DNA of 64,000 nt from Geothermobacter hydrogeniphilus (GTDB lineage: Bacteria; Desulfobacterota; Desulfuromonadia; Desulfuromonadales; Geothermobacteraceae), in contig NZ_PPFX01000007.1 of the NCBI RefSeq assembly GCF_002898515.1, positions 53,103-117,102 on the forward strand, read 5' to 3'. The position numbers and the translations under genes are program-made. This document shows, piece after piece, positions 35,204 to 43,267 of the stretch. A model generated the notes under the pieces. It searched no databases, was not told where the DNA came from, and saw only the letters and a program-made list of their open reading frames with translations. How positions within the stretch are numbered: position 1 is the stretch's first letter; each line of letters starts with the position of its first letter.

Positions 35204-37363
35204 ATGGTCCGTCTCGACGACATCCTTGACATGGTGGCCGGCTATCATCCGACCGCCGACCTGGAACCGATCCGCAAGGCTTATGTCTTCTGCGGAAAGG
35301 TTCATCAGGGACAGGTGCGCCTCTCCGGCGAAGCCTATCTGCATCATCCCCTCGAAGTTGCCCATATCCTGGCCCAGTTGCAGCTTGATGTTCCCTCCAT
35401 CGTTACCGGACTGCTGCACGATACCCTTGAAGACACCCTGACCGGCGAGGCGGAAATCCGCGAACTTTTCGGTGATGAAGTCTTTGAGCTGGTTGACGGG
35501 GTGACCAAGATCGGCCGGATGACATTCAAAACCCGGGCCGAGGAGCAGGCGGAAAATTTTCGCAAGATGCTGCTCGCCATGGCGCGCGATATCCGGGTGA
35601 TCCTCGTCAAGCTGGCTGATCGGCTGCACAACATGCGTACTCTTGACACCCTGCCGCCCGAGCAGCAGCGGCTGATCGCCCGGGAGACGGCGGAGATCTA
35701 CGCGCCGCTGGCCAACCGCATGGGGATCAGCTGGATCAAGAACGAACTGGAAAATCTTTCCTTCCGCTACCAGGAGCCGGACGACTATCGGGATCTGTCC
35801 GCCAGGATCGCGCGCCGCAAGCGCGAGCAGTCCCGCTATATCGAAGAGGTCAAGCGGATCCTCGGGCGGATGCTGAAAGACAACGGTTTTGACGGCCAGA
35901 TCTCCGGCCGCGCCAAGCATCTTTTTTCCATCTACCAGAAAATGAAGCGGCAGCAGATCGATTTCGACCAGGTGCATGACCTGATCGCTTTCCGCATCAT
36001 CCTGCCTTCGGTGCAGGACTGTTATGCGGTGCTCGGTATCGTCCATGCTCTATGGAAGCCAATTCCCGGACGCTTCAAGGATTATATTGCCATGCCCAAG
36101 GCCAACATGTACCAGTCGCTGCATACGACGGTTCTCGGCCCGCATGGCGAACGGATGGAGATCCAACTGCGCACCATCGAGATGCACCGGATTGCCGAAG
36201 AGGGCATCGCGGCGCACTGGAAATACAAGGAAGGCAAGGGGGCCCCGATTGCCGCCAGCGGCCGGCACGACCGGCGTTTCGCCTGGCTGCGGCAGATGCT
36301 CGAATGGCAGAAGGACCTGACCGATTCGCGGGAATTTCTCTCCTCGGTCAAGGTTGATCTCTTTCCCGAGGAAGTCTACGTATTTACCCCGAATGGCGAT
36401 GTCAAGGAGCTGCCGCGCGGCTCGACCCCGGTCGATTTCGCCTACAGTATCCACAGCGATGTCGGCAATCACTGCAGCGGCGCCAAGGTCAACGGCAAGC
36501 TGGTACCGCTCAAGACCGAACTGCACAACGGTGACATCGTCGAAGTGACCACCCAGGCCGGCCAGCACCCGAGCAAGGACTGGCTCAAGTTTGTCCGCAC
36601 GTCCAAGGCGCGCAACAAGATTCGCCACTGGATCAAGACCGAACAGCGTGAACGCAGCGTCGAACTCGGACGTGATCTGCTGGAAAAACGTCTCCGCAAG
36701 TACGGCATGAGCCTGAAAAAGGTGCTGTCGTCAGCCGACTGGCGGAAAGCCTGGGAGGAGTTCGGTTTCAGCGGCGGCGAGGATCTGCTGGCGGCTCTCG
36801 GTTACGGTAAGGTCTCCCTCGGCCAGATTGTCGCCAAGCTGGTTCCCCGCGAGCAGATCGAAACCCGACCGGCGGCGCCCGGCCCCCTCGGCAAGGTGGT
36901 CAACAAGATTCGTCAAAAACCCTCCAATGCCATCAAACTGCAGGGGGTCGAGGATATCCTGGTGCGTTTCGCCAAGTGCTGCAATCCTCTGCCGGGGGAT
37001 GAAGTGATCGGTTTCATCACTCGTGGCCGCGGGGTGACCGTCCATGCCGGCGATTGCCCTCAGGTGCGGGAAACCGATCCGGAACGCCGTGTTCCGGTTG
37101 AGTGGGATCGACGCAAGAAGGCGTCCCGACCGGTCAGAATCAGGGTCTACTGCGAGAACCAGCGGGGGATGCTGGCCGCCATTACCACTGCCATCACCAA
37201 CTGTGACGCCAACATCATCAGCGCCAATGTCCATTCAACCGCTGACCACAAGGGGGTCAACAATTTTGAAGTGGATGTTCAGGATCTTGAACATCTCAAC
37301 CGGGTGCGCCAGGCGGTTGTCAACCTCAAGGGTGTTTACAAGGTGGAGCGGTTGCGCGGCTGA
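35204..37363 (+). CDS. rel: Bifunctional (p)ppGpp synthetase/hydrolase (RelA/SpoT family)
   Basis: Stringent-response enzyme with four domains in order: HD hydrolase (about residues 25-180; HHPLEVAH at 47 and HDTLEDT at 72 are intact), synthetase (about 235-345; RFKDYIAMPKANMYQSLHT), TGS (about 385-450), and the C-terminal zinc-finger/ACT region (CCNPLPGDEVIGF, then CENQRGMLAAI). The RFKD loop is the RxKD type associated with bifunctional enzymes, and the intact HD motif agrees. With 719 residues the length is normal. It is probably cotranscribed with rpoZ and ridA. Confidence 0.96.
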   Translation: MVRLDDILDMVAGYHPTADLEPIRKAYVFCGKVHQGQVRLSGEAYLHHPLEVAHILAQLQLDVPSIVTGLLHDTLEDTLTGEAEIRELFGDEVFELVDGVTKIGRMTFKTRAEEQAENFRKMLLAMARDIRVILVKLADRLHNMRTLDTLPPEQQRLIARETAEIYAPLANRMGISWIKNELENLSFRYQEPDDYRDLSARIARRKREQSRYIEEVKRILGRMLKDNGFDGQISGRAKHLFSIYQKMKRQQIDFDQVHDLIAFRIILPSVQDCYAVLGIVHALWKPIPGRFKDYIAMPKANMYQSLHTTVLGPHGERMEIQLRTIEMHRIAEEGIAAHWKYKEGKGAPIAASGRHDRRFAWLRQMLEWQKDLTDSREFLSSVKVDLFPEEVYVFTPNGDVKELPRGSTPVDFAYSIHSDVGNHCSGAKVNGKLVPLKTELHNGDIVEVTTQAGQHPSKDWLKFVRTSKARNKIRHWIKTEQRERSVELGRDLLEKRLRKYGMSLKKVLSSADWRKAWEEFGFSGGEDLLAALGYGKVSLGQIVAKLVPREQIETRPAAPGPLGKVVNKIRQKPSNAIKLQGVEDILVRFAKCCNPLPGDEVIGFITRGRGVTVHAGDCPQVRETDPERRVPVEWDRRKKASRPVRIRVYCENQRGMLAAITTAITNCDANIISANVHSTADHKGVNNFEVDVQDLEHLNRVRQAVVNLKGVYKVERLRG

Positions 37364-37390
37364 GGGTGTCATCAGAAAAGGGAGAGCATC

Positions 37391-37777
37391 ATGGCTAAAG
37401 AGATCATTCAGAGTGACAATGCGCCGGCAGCTATCGGACCCTATGCACAGGGGGTCCGGGTGGGCGATCAGGTCTGGTTTTCCGGACAGATTCCGCTTGA
37501 TCCGGTCAGCGGCGAGGTGGTGTCCGGCGGGATTGCCGAACAGACCGAACAGGTGATGAAAAACATGGGCGCGGTTCTCGCTGCCGCCGGGCTCGATTTC
37601 GGCCAGGTGGTCAAGACCACCATCTATCTTGTCGACCTCGCTGATTTTACCGTTGTCAACGAAATTTACGGGCGCTTCTTTCCCGCCGCGCCACCGGCTC
37701 GCGCCACCGTTGAAGTGGCTGCCCTGCCGAAAGGGGTATCGGTCGAGATCGAATGGATCGCGCACGATGACGCGTGA
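37391..37777 (+). CDS. ridA: RidA family reactive enamine/imine deaminase
   Basis: RidA hydrolyses reactive 2-aminoacrylate-type intermediates produced by pyridoxal enzymes. The 128-residue protein starts MAKEIIQSDNAPAAIGPYAQ and has the family signatures VWFSGQIPLDP and ARATVEVAALPKGVSVEIE, with the Arg that binds the substrate carboxylate. It lies 27 bp after rel with ribosome site AAGGGAG. The end of the operon is marked by a twin palindrome and a strong terminator. Confidence 0.95.
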   Translation: MAKEIIQSDNAPAAIGPYAQGVRVGDQVWFSGQIPLDPVSGEVVSGGIAEQTEQVMKNMGAVLAAAGLDFGQVVKTTIYLVDLADFTVVNEIYGRFFPAAPPARATVEVAALPKGVSVEIEWIAHDDA

Positions 37778-37783
37778 TGAGAT

Positions 37784-37826
37784 GTGAGGGGACAGTCCCC
37801 CTTGATGAAGGGGACTGTCCCCTCAC
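37784..37826. repeat. Twin palindrome (GGGGACAGTCCCC type), copy 1
   Basis: The two arms, GTGAGGGGACAGTCCCC (37784-37800) and GGGGACTGTCCCCTCAC (37810-37826), are exact reverse complements over 17 bp, and each arm also contains its own near-palindrome GGGGAC-A/T-GTCCCC. The loop is 9 nt. A second copy is at 44221. It lies 7 bp after the ridA stop and before the terminator, with no run of T, so it is more likely a dispersed REP-like sequence than a terminator. Confidence 0.8.
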
Positions 37827-37839
37827 GTTGCCGGTTCAC

Positions 37840-37877
37840 AAAAAAGGCGGTTCACCCCGAGGGCGAACCGCCTTTTT
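37840..37877. terminator. Bidirectional intrinsic terminator (ridA / rpmB)
   Basis: The stem GGCGGTTC (37846-37853) pairs with GAACCGCC (37865-37872), preceded by six A and followed by five T, so it can act on both strands. It separates the plus-strand ridA from the convergent minus-strand rpmB. Confidence 0.85.
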
Positions 37878-37898
37878 CAGTTTCAGCTACCGGTTGCG

Positions 37899-38090
37899 TC
37901 AGCCTGCCTTGACCACCGCTCCGGAACGGATGCAGCGGGTGCAGACCTTGATCGCCCGGACCTGACCGTTCCGCAGCGCCCTGACCTTCTGCAGGTTCGG
38001 ATTCCAGACTTTACGGGTTTTGTTATGTGCATGACTGACATTGTTGCCGGTCGTCGGTTTTTTTCCGCAGATTTCACACACCTTGGCCAT
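37899..38090 (-). CDS. rpmB: 50S ribosomal protein L28
   Basis: A 63-residue L28 starting [20 protein letters not shown] (ATG 38090; an in-frame upstream ATG at 38108 would add six residues and is less likely). It has two CxxC pairs (CEIC, CTRC), so it is the zinc-binding (C+) form. It is on the minus strand with the ridA terminator downstream and a 69-bp gap to the next stop upstream. Ribosome site GAGGAG lies a little far upstream. Confidence 0.96.
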   Translation of the reverse strand: MAKVCEICGKKPTTGNNVSHAHNKTRKVWNPNLQKVRALRNGQVRAIKVCTRCIRSGAVVKAG

Positions 38091-38177
38091 CGATCGATAC
38101 CTCCTCAAGATTCAGAACGCAAATTTCTAGCATGCTTCGAAAAAGAATGCAAGGGACTTTTTCAAGTCACCGGACGG

Positions 38178-39401
38178 CTATGGCCCTTTTCTCTTCATGC
38201 CGGTCAGGGTCAGGGCGACCAGGGCTTCGCCGAGCAGCCCGAGAGCGGGATAGAGTTGTTCGGCACAGGCCTGATAGAGACCCTTGCCGGGACGGATCGA
38301 TCCTCGTTCGCCGCATGCGCCACCGGCCGCGGGGGCCGTGCCGCCGCTCTGCAGGCGCTTGAAAGTGAGCCGGGCGGAAGGGAAGAGTGCGTGCAGTTCG
38401 GTCGACAATTGTTCTTCCGGATCGAGATTGGATGGACAGCGCAGATAGATTTCCGGCTGATTCCGGTTGCGGCCGAGAGCAAGTTGAAAGGCACCTGCCG
38501 GAGAGTGGAGCAGTAAACGTGGTGCCAACAGCTTCGATGGTTCCGGAGAGGGTGTGCCCAGTTCCCACAGTGCCGGACCGGCCAACGCCTCCGGCCATCC
38601 GGGGACCGGGGTGGTTGGTCGGGCCGCCAGCAGCAGTTGATCGCAGGAAACCGTTTCCGAACCGAGGCGGCATTGGACGACTCCCGAACGGAGTGGTCGC
38701 AGATCGGTGAGTTGCTCCAGCGGACGCCGGGTCGCGCCGGCATCGATCAGGCGCTGATCGAGCAGCTTGTCGAGAACGGCTCCCGCCACGGACTGTCGGC
38801 CGAGGACCTGGGCCCAGGCAAGGGCGGCTTCAGCCAGGCTCAGGTCGGCGGCGGGAATCAGGCAGATGGAGGCCAGAAGAGACTCGCACAGGTGCCTTCC
38901 TTCCGCGTCGAGTGTCTGCCGGGAGCACCAGTCGGCAAAGGGTTGGCGCAGAAGGCTCCCGGGCAGCCCCTTGCTGCGACACGCCAGGGCCCAGCGAGTT
39001 CTGCGGCGAAGGTTGAGGGCAGGGCTGCCGCCGATTTCGATCAGGGCGTGCTGCAGCGTGCTGCCCCATTGCTGCAGCTGGTCAAGCAGGGCAATGATCC
39101 GGGAGTAGGACTGCGGATGTTCCCGCCGGATTTCGTCTTGCCAGGGCGTACTGCCGTGGATTTCGATGCAGGTTGTTCCGATGTGAAGCTGGACCGGGAC
39201 CGCCGTCGTCAGGCAGTTGCGGGCCTGCAGCTGATCAAGCAGGGCGTCGAGCATGTGCGAGTTGTACCCGAGGAGGTATTTCGGCTGCCCCCGGCCATGC
39301 AGGTGCAGGACACGCAGTCCCCGGCGACCCAGCAGGATTCCGTCGATACGGGCTCCGGGGGCATCGCCGGCGATGATCAGGTCGTAATGCTGATGGGCCA
39401 T
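38178..39401 (-). CDS. Putative FAD/NAD(P)-binding Rossmann-fold protein
   Basis: A 407-residue protein I do not recognise by name. The N-terminus HYDLIIAGDAPGARIDGILLGRRGLRVLHLHG has the strand-loop-helix shape of a dinucleotide-binding fold, but the loop reads G-D-A-P-G-A-R rather than GxGxxG, so cofactor binding is uncertain. Later parts (VQCRLGSETVSCDQLLLAARP) resemble the substrate-domain return strands of amine-oxidase or phytoene-desaturase-like flavoproteins. No membrane segment or signal peptide is seen. It is 3 bp upstream-adjacent to the DUF523 gene in a minus-strand run with purN and purM. Function unknown. Confidence 0.6.
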   Translation of the reverse strand: MAHQHYDLIIAGDAPGARIDGILLGRRGLRVLHLHGRGQPKYLLGYNSHMLDALLDQLQARNCLTTAVPVQLHIGTTCIEIHGSTPWQDEIRREHPQSYSRIIALLDQLQQWGSTLQHALIEIGGSPALNLRRRTRWALACRSKGLPGSLLRQPFADWCSRQTLDAEGRHLCESLLASICLIPAADLSLAEAALAWAQVLGRQSVAGAVLDKLLDQRLIDAGATRRPLEQLTDLRPLRSGVVQCRLGSETVSCDQLLLAARPTTPVPGWPEALAGPALWELGTPSPEPSKLLAPRLLLHSPAGAFQLALGRNRNQPEIYLRCPSNLDPEEQLSTELHALFPSARLTFKRLQSGGTAPAAGGACGERGSIRPGKGLYQACAEQLYPALGLLGEALVALTLTGMKRKGP

Positions 39402-39404
39402 GAT

Positions 39405-39875
39405 TCATCCTTCCGGCAGGTTCTCTTCCGACCAGAGCTCGATCCCGTGTCGTTCGAGAAGGGCCGCGGCAACGCCCATTCCGGGGACAACCCGTTCTTC
39501 AAGGTAAATGAGGCGGCTGCCGCAGGATGGGCTGCGTTCCTTGAGAATGGCGCGTCGACAGCCGCACAGTCGGGCAATCGCCAGGGTTTGTCCGGCCCCC
39601 TTGAGGAAGAGGTCGCTGACCGGTTGCTGCCGGTCGTCGCGGACTTCGCCCGCGCCGTTGAGCAGCGCCCGCCCGTCGCCGCGGGTAAAGCGGGTTCGTG
39701 GTCGCGGGGTGGGCAGACCGGCGAGCTGTTCCGGGCAGACCGGTATCGGAACCAGGTTGTGCCGTTGCAGAAAGGCGCGAACGTCGCTGTTGGTTTTGCA
39801 TCTGCCGTCGTAGCGGGTCGGCAGGCCGAGGAGACAGCTGCTGACGAGAATCGGTTCCGCCTTGCGCTCGCTCAT
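39405..39875 (-). CDS. DUF523 family protein (TudS-like thiouracil desulfidase family)
   Basis: A 156-residue DUF523 protein. The three family cysteines are visible in SSCLLGLPTRYDG, PVCPEQLAGLPTPRP and SPSCGSRLIY. In the characterised relative TudS three cysteines hold a [4Fe-4S] cluster used to remove sulfur from 2-thiouracil; I infer a similar cluster here, while the substrate is unknown. The GAGxT-like stretch LKGAGQTLAIARLCGC is typical. It lies 10 bp downstream of purN and 3 bp upstream of the Rossmann-fold gene, so it is probably in the purine operon message. Confidence 0.85.
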   Translation of the reverse strand: MSERKAEPILVSSCLLGLPTRYDGRCKTNSDVRAFLQRHNLVPIPVCPEQLAGLPTPRPRTRFTRGDGRALLNGAGEVRDDRQQPVSDLFLKGAGQTLAIARLCGCRRAILKERSPSCGSRLIYLEERVVPGMGVAAALLERHGIELWSEENLPEG

Positions 39876-39885
39876 GGCCGTTTGG

Positions 39886-40548
39886 TCAGTCGTCCAGCGG
39901 GGGATTGATCAGGCTCGCCCGCAGGGGGGAGGCCGATGGGGTGATGCGGACCTTGCGGCCCTCGATCCGCAGCCGTCCTTCGGCGAACAGTTGAATGGCG
40001 CGGGGGTAGATGCGGTGTTCCTCGACCAGAATGCGGGCGGCGAGGCTCTCCTCGTCGTCATCTTCCAGTACCGGAACCACAGCCTGTAGGATGATCGGGC
40101 CGGTGTCGACGCCGCCGTCGACGAAATGAACCGTGCAGCCGGAAAAACGGGCGCCGTATTCAATCGCTTTGCGCTGCACGTGCAGGCCGGGAAAGGCCGG
40201 CAACAGGGCGGGGTGAATGTTGATGATGCGTCCGGGAAAGGCTTCGAGGAAGACGTCGCTGATCAACCGCATGAAACCGGCCAGAACCACCAGCTCGACC
40301 CCTGCCTGCTGCAGTGCGGAGACGACCCGGTGATCGAAGTCGGCGCGACTGCTGAACTGTCGATGATCGATGCAGAGGGTGGTGATGTCGGCAGCCGCGG
40401 CACGTTCCAGGCAACCGGCGCCGGGGTTGTTGCTGATCACCAGCGCGATGGAGGCATCCAGGCTGCCGTCCCGGCAACGGTCGATGATCGCCTGCAGATT
40501 GGTGCCGCTTCCTGAGGCCAGGACGCCGATTTTCAGTTTGCCGGACAT
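39886..40548 (-). CDS. purN: Phosphoribosylglycinamide formyltransferase
   Basis: Third step of purine synthesis, transferring a formyl group from 10-formyl-THF to GAR. The 220-residue protein has the phosphate-binding VLASGSGTNLQAII, the catalytic stretch IINIHPALLPAFPG, and HFVDGGVDTGPII with the active-site Asp. It follows purM by 6 bp on the minus strand, the common purMN arrangement. Confidence 0.96.
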   Translation of the reverse strand: MSGKLKIGVLASGSGTNLQAIIDRCRDGSLDASIALVISNNPGAGCLERAAAADITTLCIDHRQFSSRADFDHRVVSALQQAGVELVVLAGFMRLISDVFLEAFPGRIINIHPALLPAFPGLHVQRKAIEYGARFSGCTVHFVDGGVDTGPIILQAVVPVLEDDDEESLAARILVEEHRIYPRAIQLFAEGRLRIEGRKVRITPSASPLRASLINPPLDD

Positions 40549-40554
40549 GGCCCG

Positions 40555-41616
40555 TTAATCTCCGACACCATGCAGGATGACCTGTTCTTCGCCCTCTTTA
40601 CAGAGAGAGACGGTACCGATCTGCCAGGCCTTTTCCTCCAGGCCGCCGAGCCGGACCAGGATGTCGTCGGCCTGCGCGGCGGGAACGATCAGCACCATGC
40701 CGATACCGTAGTTGAAGGTCCGGTACATCTCCTGTGGGGCGATGTTGCCGCCTTCGCGCAGCCGTTCAAAAATAGCCGGTTTGGGCCAGGCGGTGGTGTC
40801 GATGTCGACCCGGCAGTGGCGCGGCAGCACCCGCGGGACATTTTCCAGCAGGCCGCCGCCGGTGATATGGGCCATCCCCTTGATTTCGAAATCCCGCAGC
40901 AGGTTGAGGATTGATTTGACGTAGATCCGGGTCGGGGTGATCAGCTCTTCGCCGAGGGTGCCTTCCAGGCCATCAAGGCGGGCATCGAGGGAGAGCCCCA
41001 TGGTTTCGAGAAAAACCTTGCGGGCCAGGGAGAAACCGTTGGAGTGCAGACCGCTCGACCCGATGCCGATGATCAGATCTCCGTCGGTGATGGCCGATCC
41101 GTCGATAATGCGGTTGTTGTCGACCACGCCGACCGTGAAACCGGCCAGGTCATATTCCCCGTCGCCGTACATGCCCGGCATTTCCGCGGTTTCGCCACCG
41201 ACCAGGGCGCAGTTGGACTGCACGCAGCCTTCGGAGATACCGGCAACGATTTCGGCCGCCTTCTCCGGGGCCAGTTTCCCGGTCGCCAGGTAGTCGAGAA
41301 AGAAGAGCGGTTCGGCCCCCTGGACGATGATGTCATTGACGCACATGGCCACCAGGTCGATGCCGACGGTGTCGTGTTTGTCAAGCATGAAGGCCAGCTT
41401 CAGCTTGGTGCCGACGCCATCGGTCGAGGAAACCAGGACCGGGTTCTGATACTTGTCGGTATTGAGTGAAAAGAGGCCTCCGAAGCCGCCGATGTCGGTC
41501 AGTACCTCGGGCCGCGAAGCTGCCTTGACCAAGGGCTTGATCAATTGCACGAAACGATTGCCGGCATCGATATCGACGCCGGCATCCTTGTAGGTCATCT
41601 GCTTGTCTCTGGACAA
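40555..41616 (-). CDS. purM: Phosphoribosylformylglycinamidine cyclo-ligase
   Basis: Fifth step of purine synthesis: ATP-dependent ring closure to AIR. The family N-terminus is MTYKDAGVDIDAGNRFVQLI, with VSSTDGVGTKLKLA and LVGGETAEMPGMY downstream. Two starts are possible. TTG 41616 lies 7 nt after a perfect AGGAG and gives 353 residues; ATG 41598, six codons later, has no visible ribosome site and gives 347 residues. I chose TTG for that reason. A palindromic repeat begins 23 bp upstream, so the promoter must lie in or beyond it. Confidence 0.95.
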   Translation of the reverse strand: MSRDKQMTYKDAGVDIDAGNRFVQLIKPLVKAASRPEVLTDIGGFGGLFSLNTDKYQNPVLVSSTDGVGTKLKLAFMLDKHDTVGIDLVAMCVNDIIVQGAEPLFFLDYLATGKLAPEKAAEIVAGISEGCVQSNCALVGGETAEMPGMYGDGEYDLAGFTVGVVDNNRIIDGSAITDGDLIIGIGSSGLHSNGFSLARKVFLETMGLSLDARLDGLEGTLGEELITPTRIYVKSILNLLRDFEIKGMAHITGGGLLENVPRVLPRHCRVDIDTTAWPKPAIFERLREGGNIAPQEMYRTFNYGIGMVLIVPAAQADDILVRLGGLEEKAWQIGTVSLCKEGEEQVILHGVGD

Positions 41617-41638
41617 GGTGGAACTCCTCTGGCTGAAG

Positions 41639-41800
41639 CCTGAATCTGTGAGCCCCTTGTCGGCGGACAGCATAAGTCATTGCCCTGCCTGAGCTTTCCA
41701 AAAATCACCAGCGAACCTATGGGGGCGCTTCAGATTTTTGGAAATCTCATTCAGACCAAGCACTTGCACTCTCCATCCAACAGGAACTCACAGATTCAGG
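41639..41800. repeat. 162-bp palindromic element, full copy (purM-rimI gap)
   Basis: The ends are CCTGAATCTGTGAG and CTCACAGATTCAGG, exact inverted repeats of 14 bp. Inside, TTTCCAAAAATC pairs with GATTTTTGGAAA around the centre CCTATGGG. The element occupies half of the 322-bp gene-free gap between divergent purM and rimI. The remainder of the gap (41801-41938) holds an A/T stretch and a probable promoter for rimI at 41899. Confidence 0.9.
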
Positions 41801-41898
41801 CAAAGTGGACCCTTTTTTAAATCAATGTTGCCGGAGTGTCAATGCTGAATCCGTCTCCTGCGGCCTGACAGAGAGCCTCGGACAGATTGCAACAATCC

Positions 41899-41927
41899 TT
41901 TACAGGGAGCCGTGGCTCAACTATCAT
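41899..41927 (+). promoter_or_regulatory. Probable promoter of rimI-pyrK-pyrD
   Basis: TTTACA (41899-41904), a 17-bp spacer and TATCAT (41922-41927). Transcription would begin near 41934, only a few bases before ATG 41939, so the message may be leaderless or nearly so. This agrees with the lack of a ribosome site before that ATG. Confidence 0.5.
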
Positions 41928-41938
41928 GCTGTCTCGCC

Positions 41939-42382
41939 ATGAACAGACTGTACATCCGCCGCCTGACGGCTGACGATCTTGAAAAGATTACCGCACTTGA
42001 GCGTCGTTGTCAGCCTCACCCCTGGAGCCGGGAGCTTTTTTGCCGGGAACTGGGCAACCCGGTGGCACGTTTCCATGTGGCGGAACTCGCCGGCAGCATT
42101 GCCGGCTACCTGTGCTGCTGGCAGATCGGTGACGAACTGGAAATCCACAACGTCGCGACCGATCCCGATTATCGGCGTCGCGGGATTGCCCGCCGTCTGT
42201 TGGCGGGGGTTCTCGCCGACCCCGGAGTGGCCCGCGTCTTCCTTGAAGTCCGGAGCGGCAACCGGGGCGCCATCGCCCTCTACCGGGCACTTGGGTTCCG
42301 GGTTTCCGATTGTCGCCGGGGTTATTATCACGACGGCGAGGACGCTTTGCTGATGGACTGGCGGAGACCCGGACCGGATTGA
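41939..42382 (+). CDS. rimI: Ribosomal protein S18-alanine N-acetyltransferase
   Basis: A 147-residue GNAT acetyltransferase of the RimI group, which acetylates the N-terminus of ribosomal protein S18. Visible GNAT features are HNVATDPDYRRRGIARRLLA (acetyl-CoA-binding R/Q-x-x-G-x-G/A-type loop) and FLEVRSGNRGAIALYRALGF. ATG 41939 gives the usual family length; GTG 41912 in the same frame would add nine residues but sits too close to its only GGGAG. It opens the pyrK-pyrD unit. Confidence 0.9.
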   Translation: MNRLYIRRLTADDLEKITALERRCQPHPWSRELFCRELGNPVARFHVAELAGSIAGYLCCWQIGDELEIHNVATDPDYRRRGIARRLLAGVLADPGVARVFLEVRSGNRGAIALYRALGFRVSDCRRGYYHDGEDALLMDWRRPGPD

Positions 42383-42412
42383 CCCTTTTGCAAAACCAGG
42401 AGAGACTGTTTC

Positions 42413-43267
42413 ATGTCAAACTTCAAGACCCGAATCCTGGCCAACCAGGAGATATCCCCCGGTTACTGGCGCATGCGGATTCAGGCTCCCGGTGCTGTTG
42501 CCGATTGCCGTGCCGGCCAGTTTCTGATGTTCCGGGTGCAGTTGTCGCTGCTGCCGCTGCTGCGCCGCCCCTTCGGCATCTTCCGTACCGGGTTTCAACC
42601 TTCGGATGTTGATGGCCTGCCGCCGGTTGAATACCTGGAAATTCTCTACAAAGTGGTCGGTCAGGGGACGGCCATGATGAGCGAACTGCATCATGGCGAT
42701 CGGGTGGAGATTCTCGGGCCCCTGGGGCGCGGTTTCGATGGCGGCGAGCCGGGGCGACGCAAAATCCTTGTCGGCGGCGGTATCGGTCTGGTTCCTCTCT
42801 ATATGCTCGCCGAACAGCTGGTCGGCGGCAACGAAGTCAGGCTGCTGATGGGGGGGCGTACCCGTGACGATATCATCGTCGTGACCGAGTTCGAGCGCCT
42901 CGGCGTGCAGACCTATGTTTCGACCGAAGACGGCAGCCTCGGCGATCGCGGCCTGGTGACCGCGGTTCTGCAGCAGCAGCTCGACACCGATCCCGACGCC
43001 GACGTCTTTGCCTGCGGTCCGCTGCCGATGCTCGAAGCGGTCCATGATATCTGTCGTCAGCGCCAGGTGCCGCTGCAGGTGTCGCTGGAAGCCCTGATGG
43101 CCTGCGGGGTCGGTGCCTGTCTCGGTTGCGTGGTCAAGGGTGTCGGCCATTCCGAAACCAGTCCGCGCTTTCTCTGTACCTGTAAGGAAGGTCCGGTTTT
43201 CCGTGCCGAACAACTGGCCTGGGACCGCCTGGACCGGACCGAAGGCACTTGCGAGGGATGCAAATGA
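42413..43267 (+). CDS. pyrK: Dihydroorotate dehydrogenase electron transfer subunit
   Basis: PyrK carries electrons from the PyrD flavin to NAD(+) in class 1B dihydroorotate dehydrogenase. The 284-residue protein has a ferredoxin-reductase-type FAD domain (RRPFGIFR in the first third), an NAD-binding domain (VGGGIGLVPLYMLAEQL), and a C-terminal [2Fe-2S] site in CGVGACLGC with a distal Cys in RFLCTCKEG. Its stop overlaps the pyrD start (ATGA). Confidence 0.95.
   Translation: MSNFKTRILANQEISPGYWRMRIQAPGAVADCRAGQFLMFRVQLSLLPLLRRPFGIFRTGFQPSDVDGLPPVEYLEILYKVVGQGTAMMSELHHGDRVEILGPLGRGFDGGEPGRRKILVGGGIGLVPLYMLAEQLVGGNEVRLLMGGRTRDDIIVVTEFERLGVQTYVSTEDGSLGDRGLVTAVLQQQLDTDPDADVFACGPLPMLEAVHDICRQRQVPLQVSLEALMACGVGACLGCVVKGVGHSETSPRFLCTCKEGPVFRAEQLAWDRLDRTEGTCEGCK

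Noticed and set aside
37774..37965. A 63-codon plus-strand frame after ridA
   Set aside because: It runs through the twin palindrome and the terminator and into the rpmB 3' end; composition is explained by the repeats.
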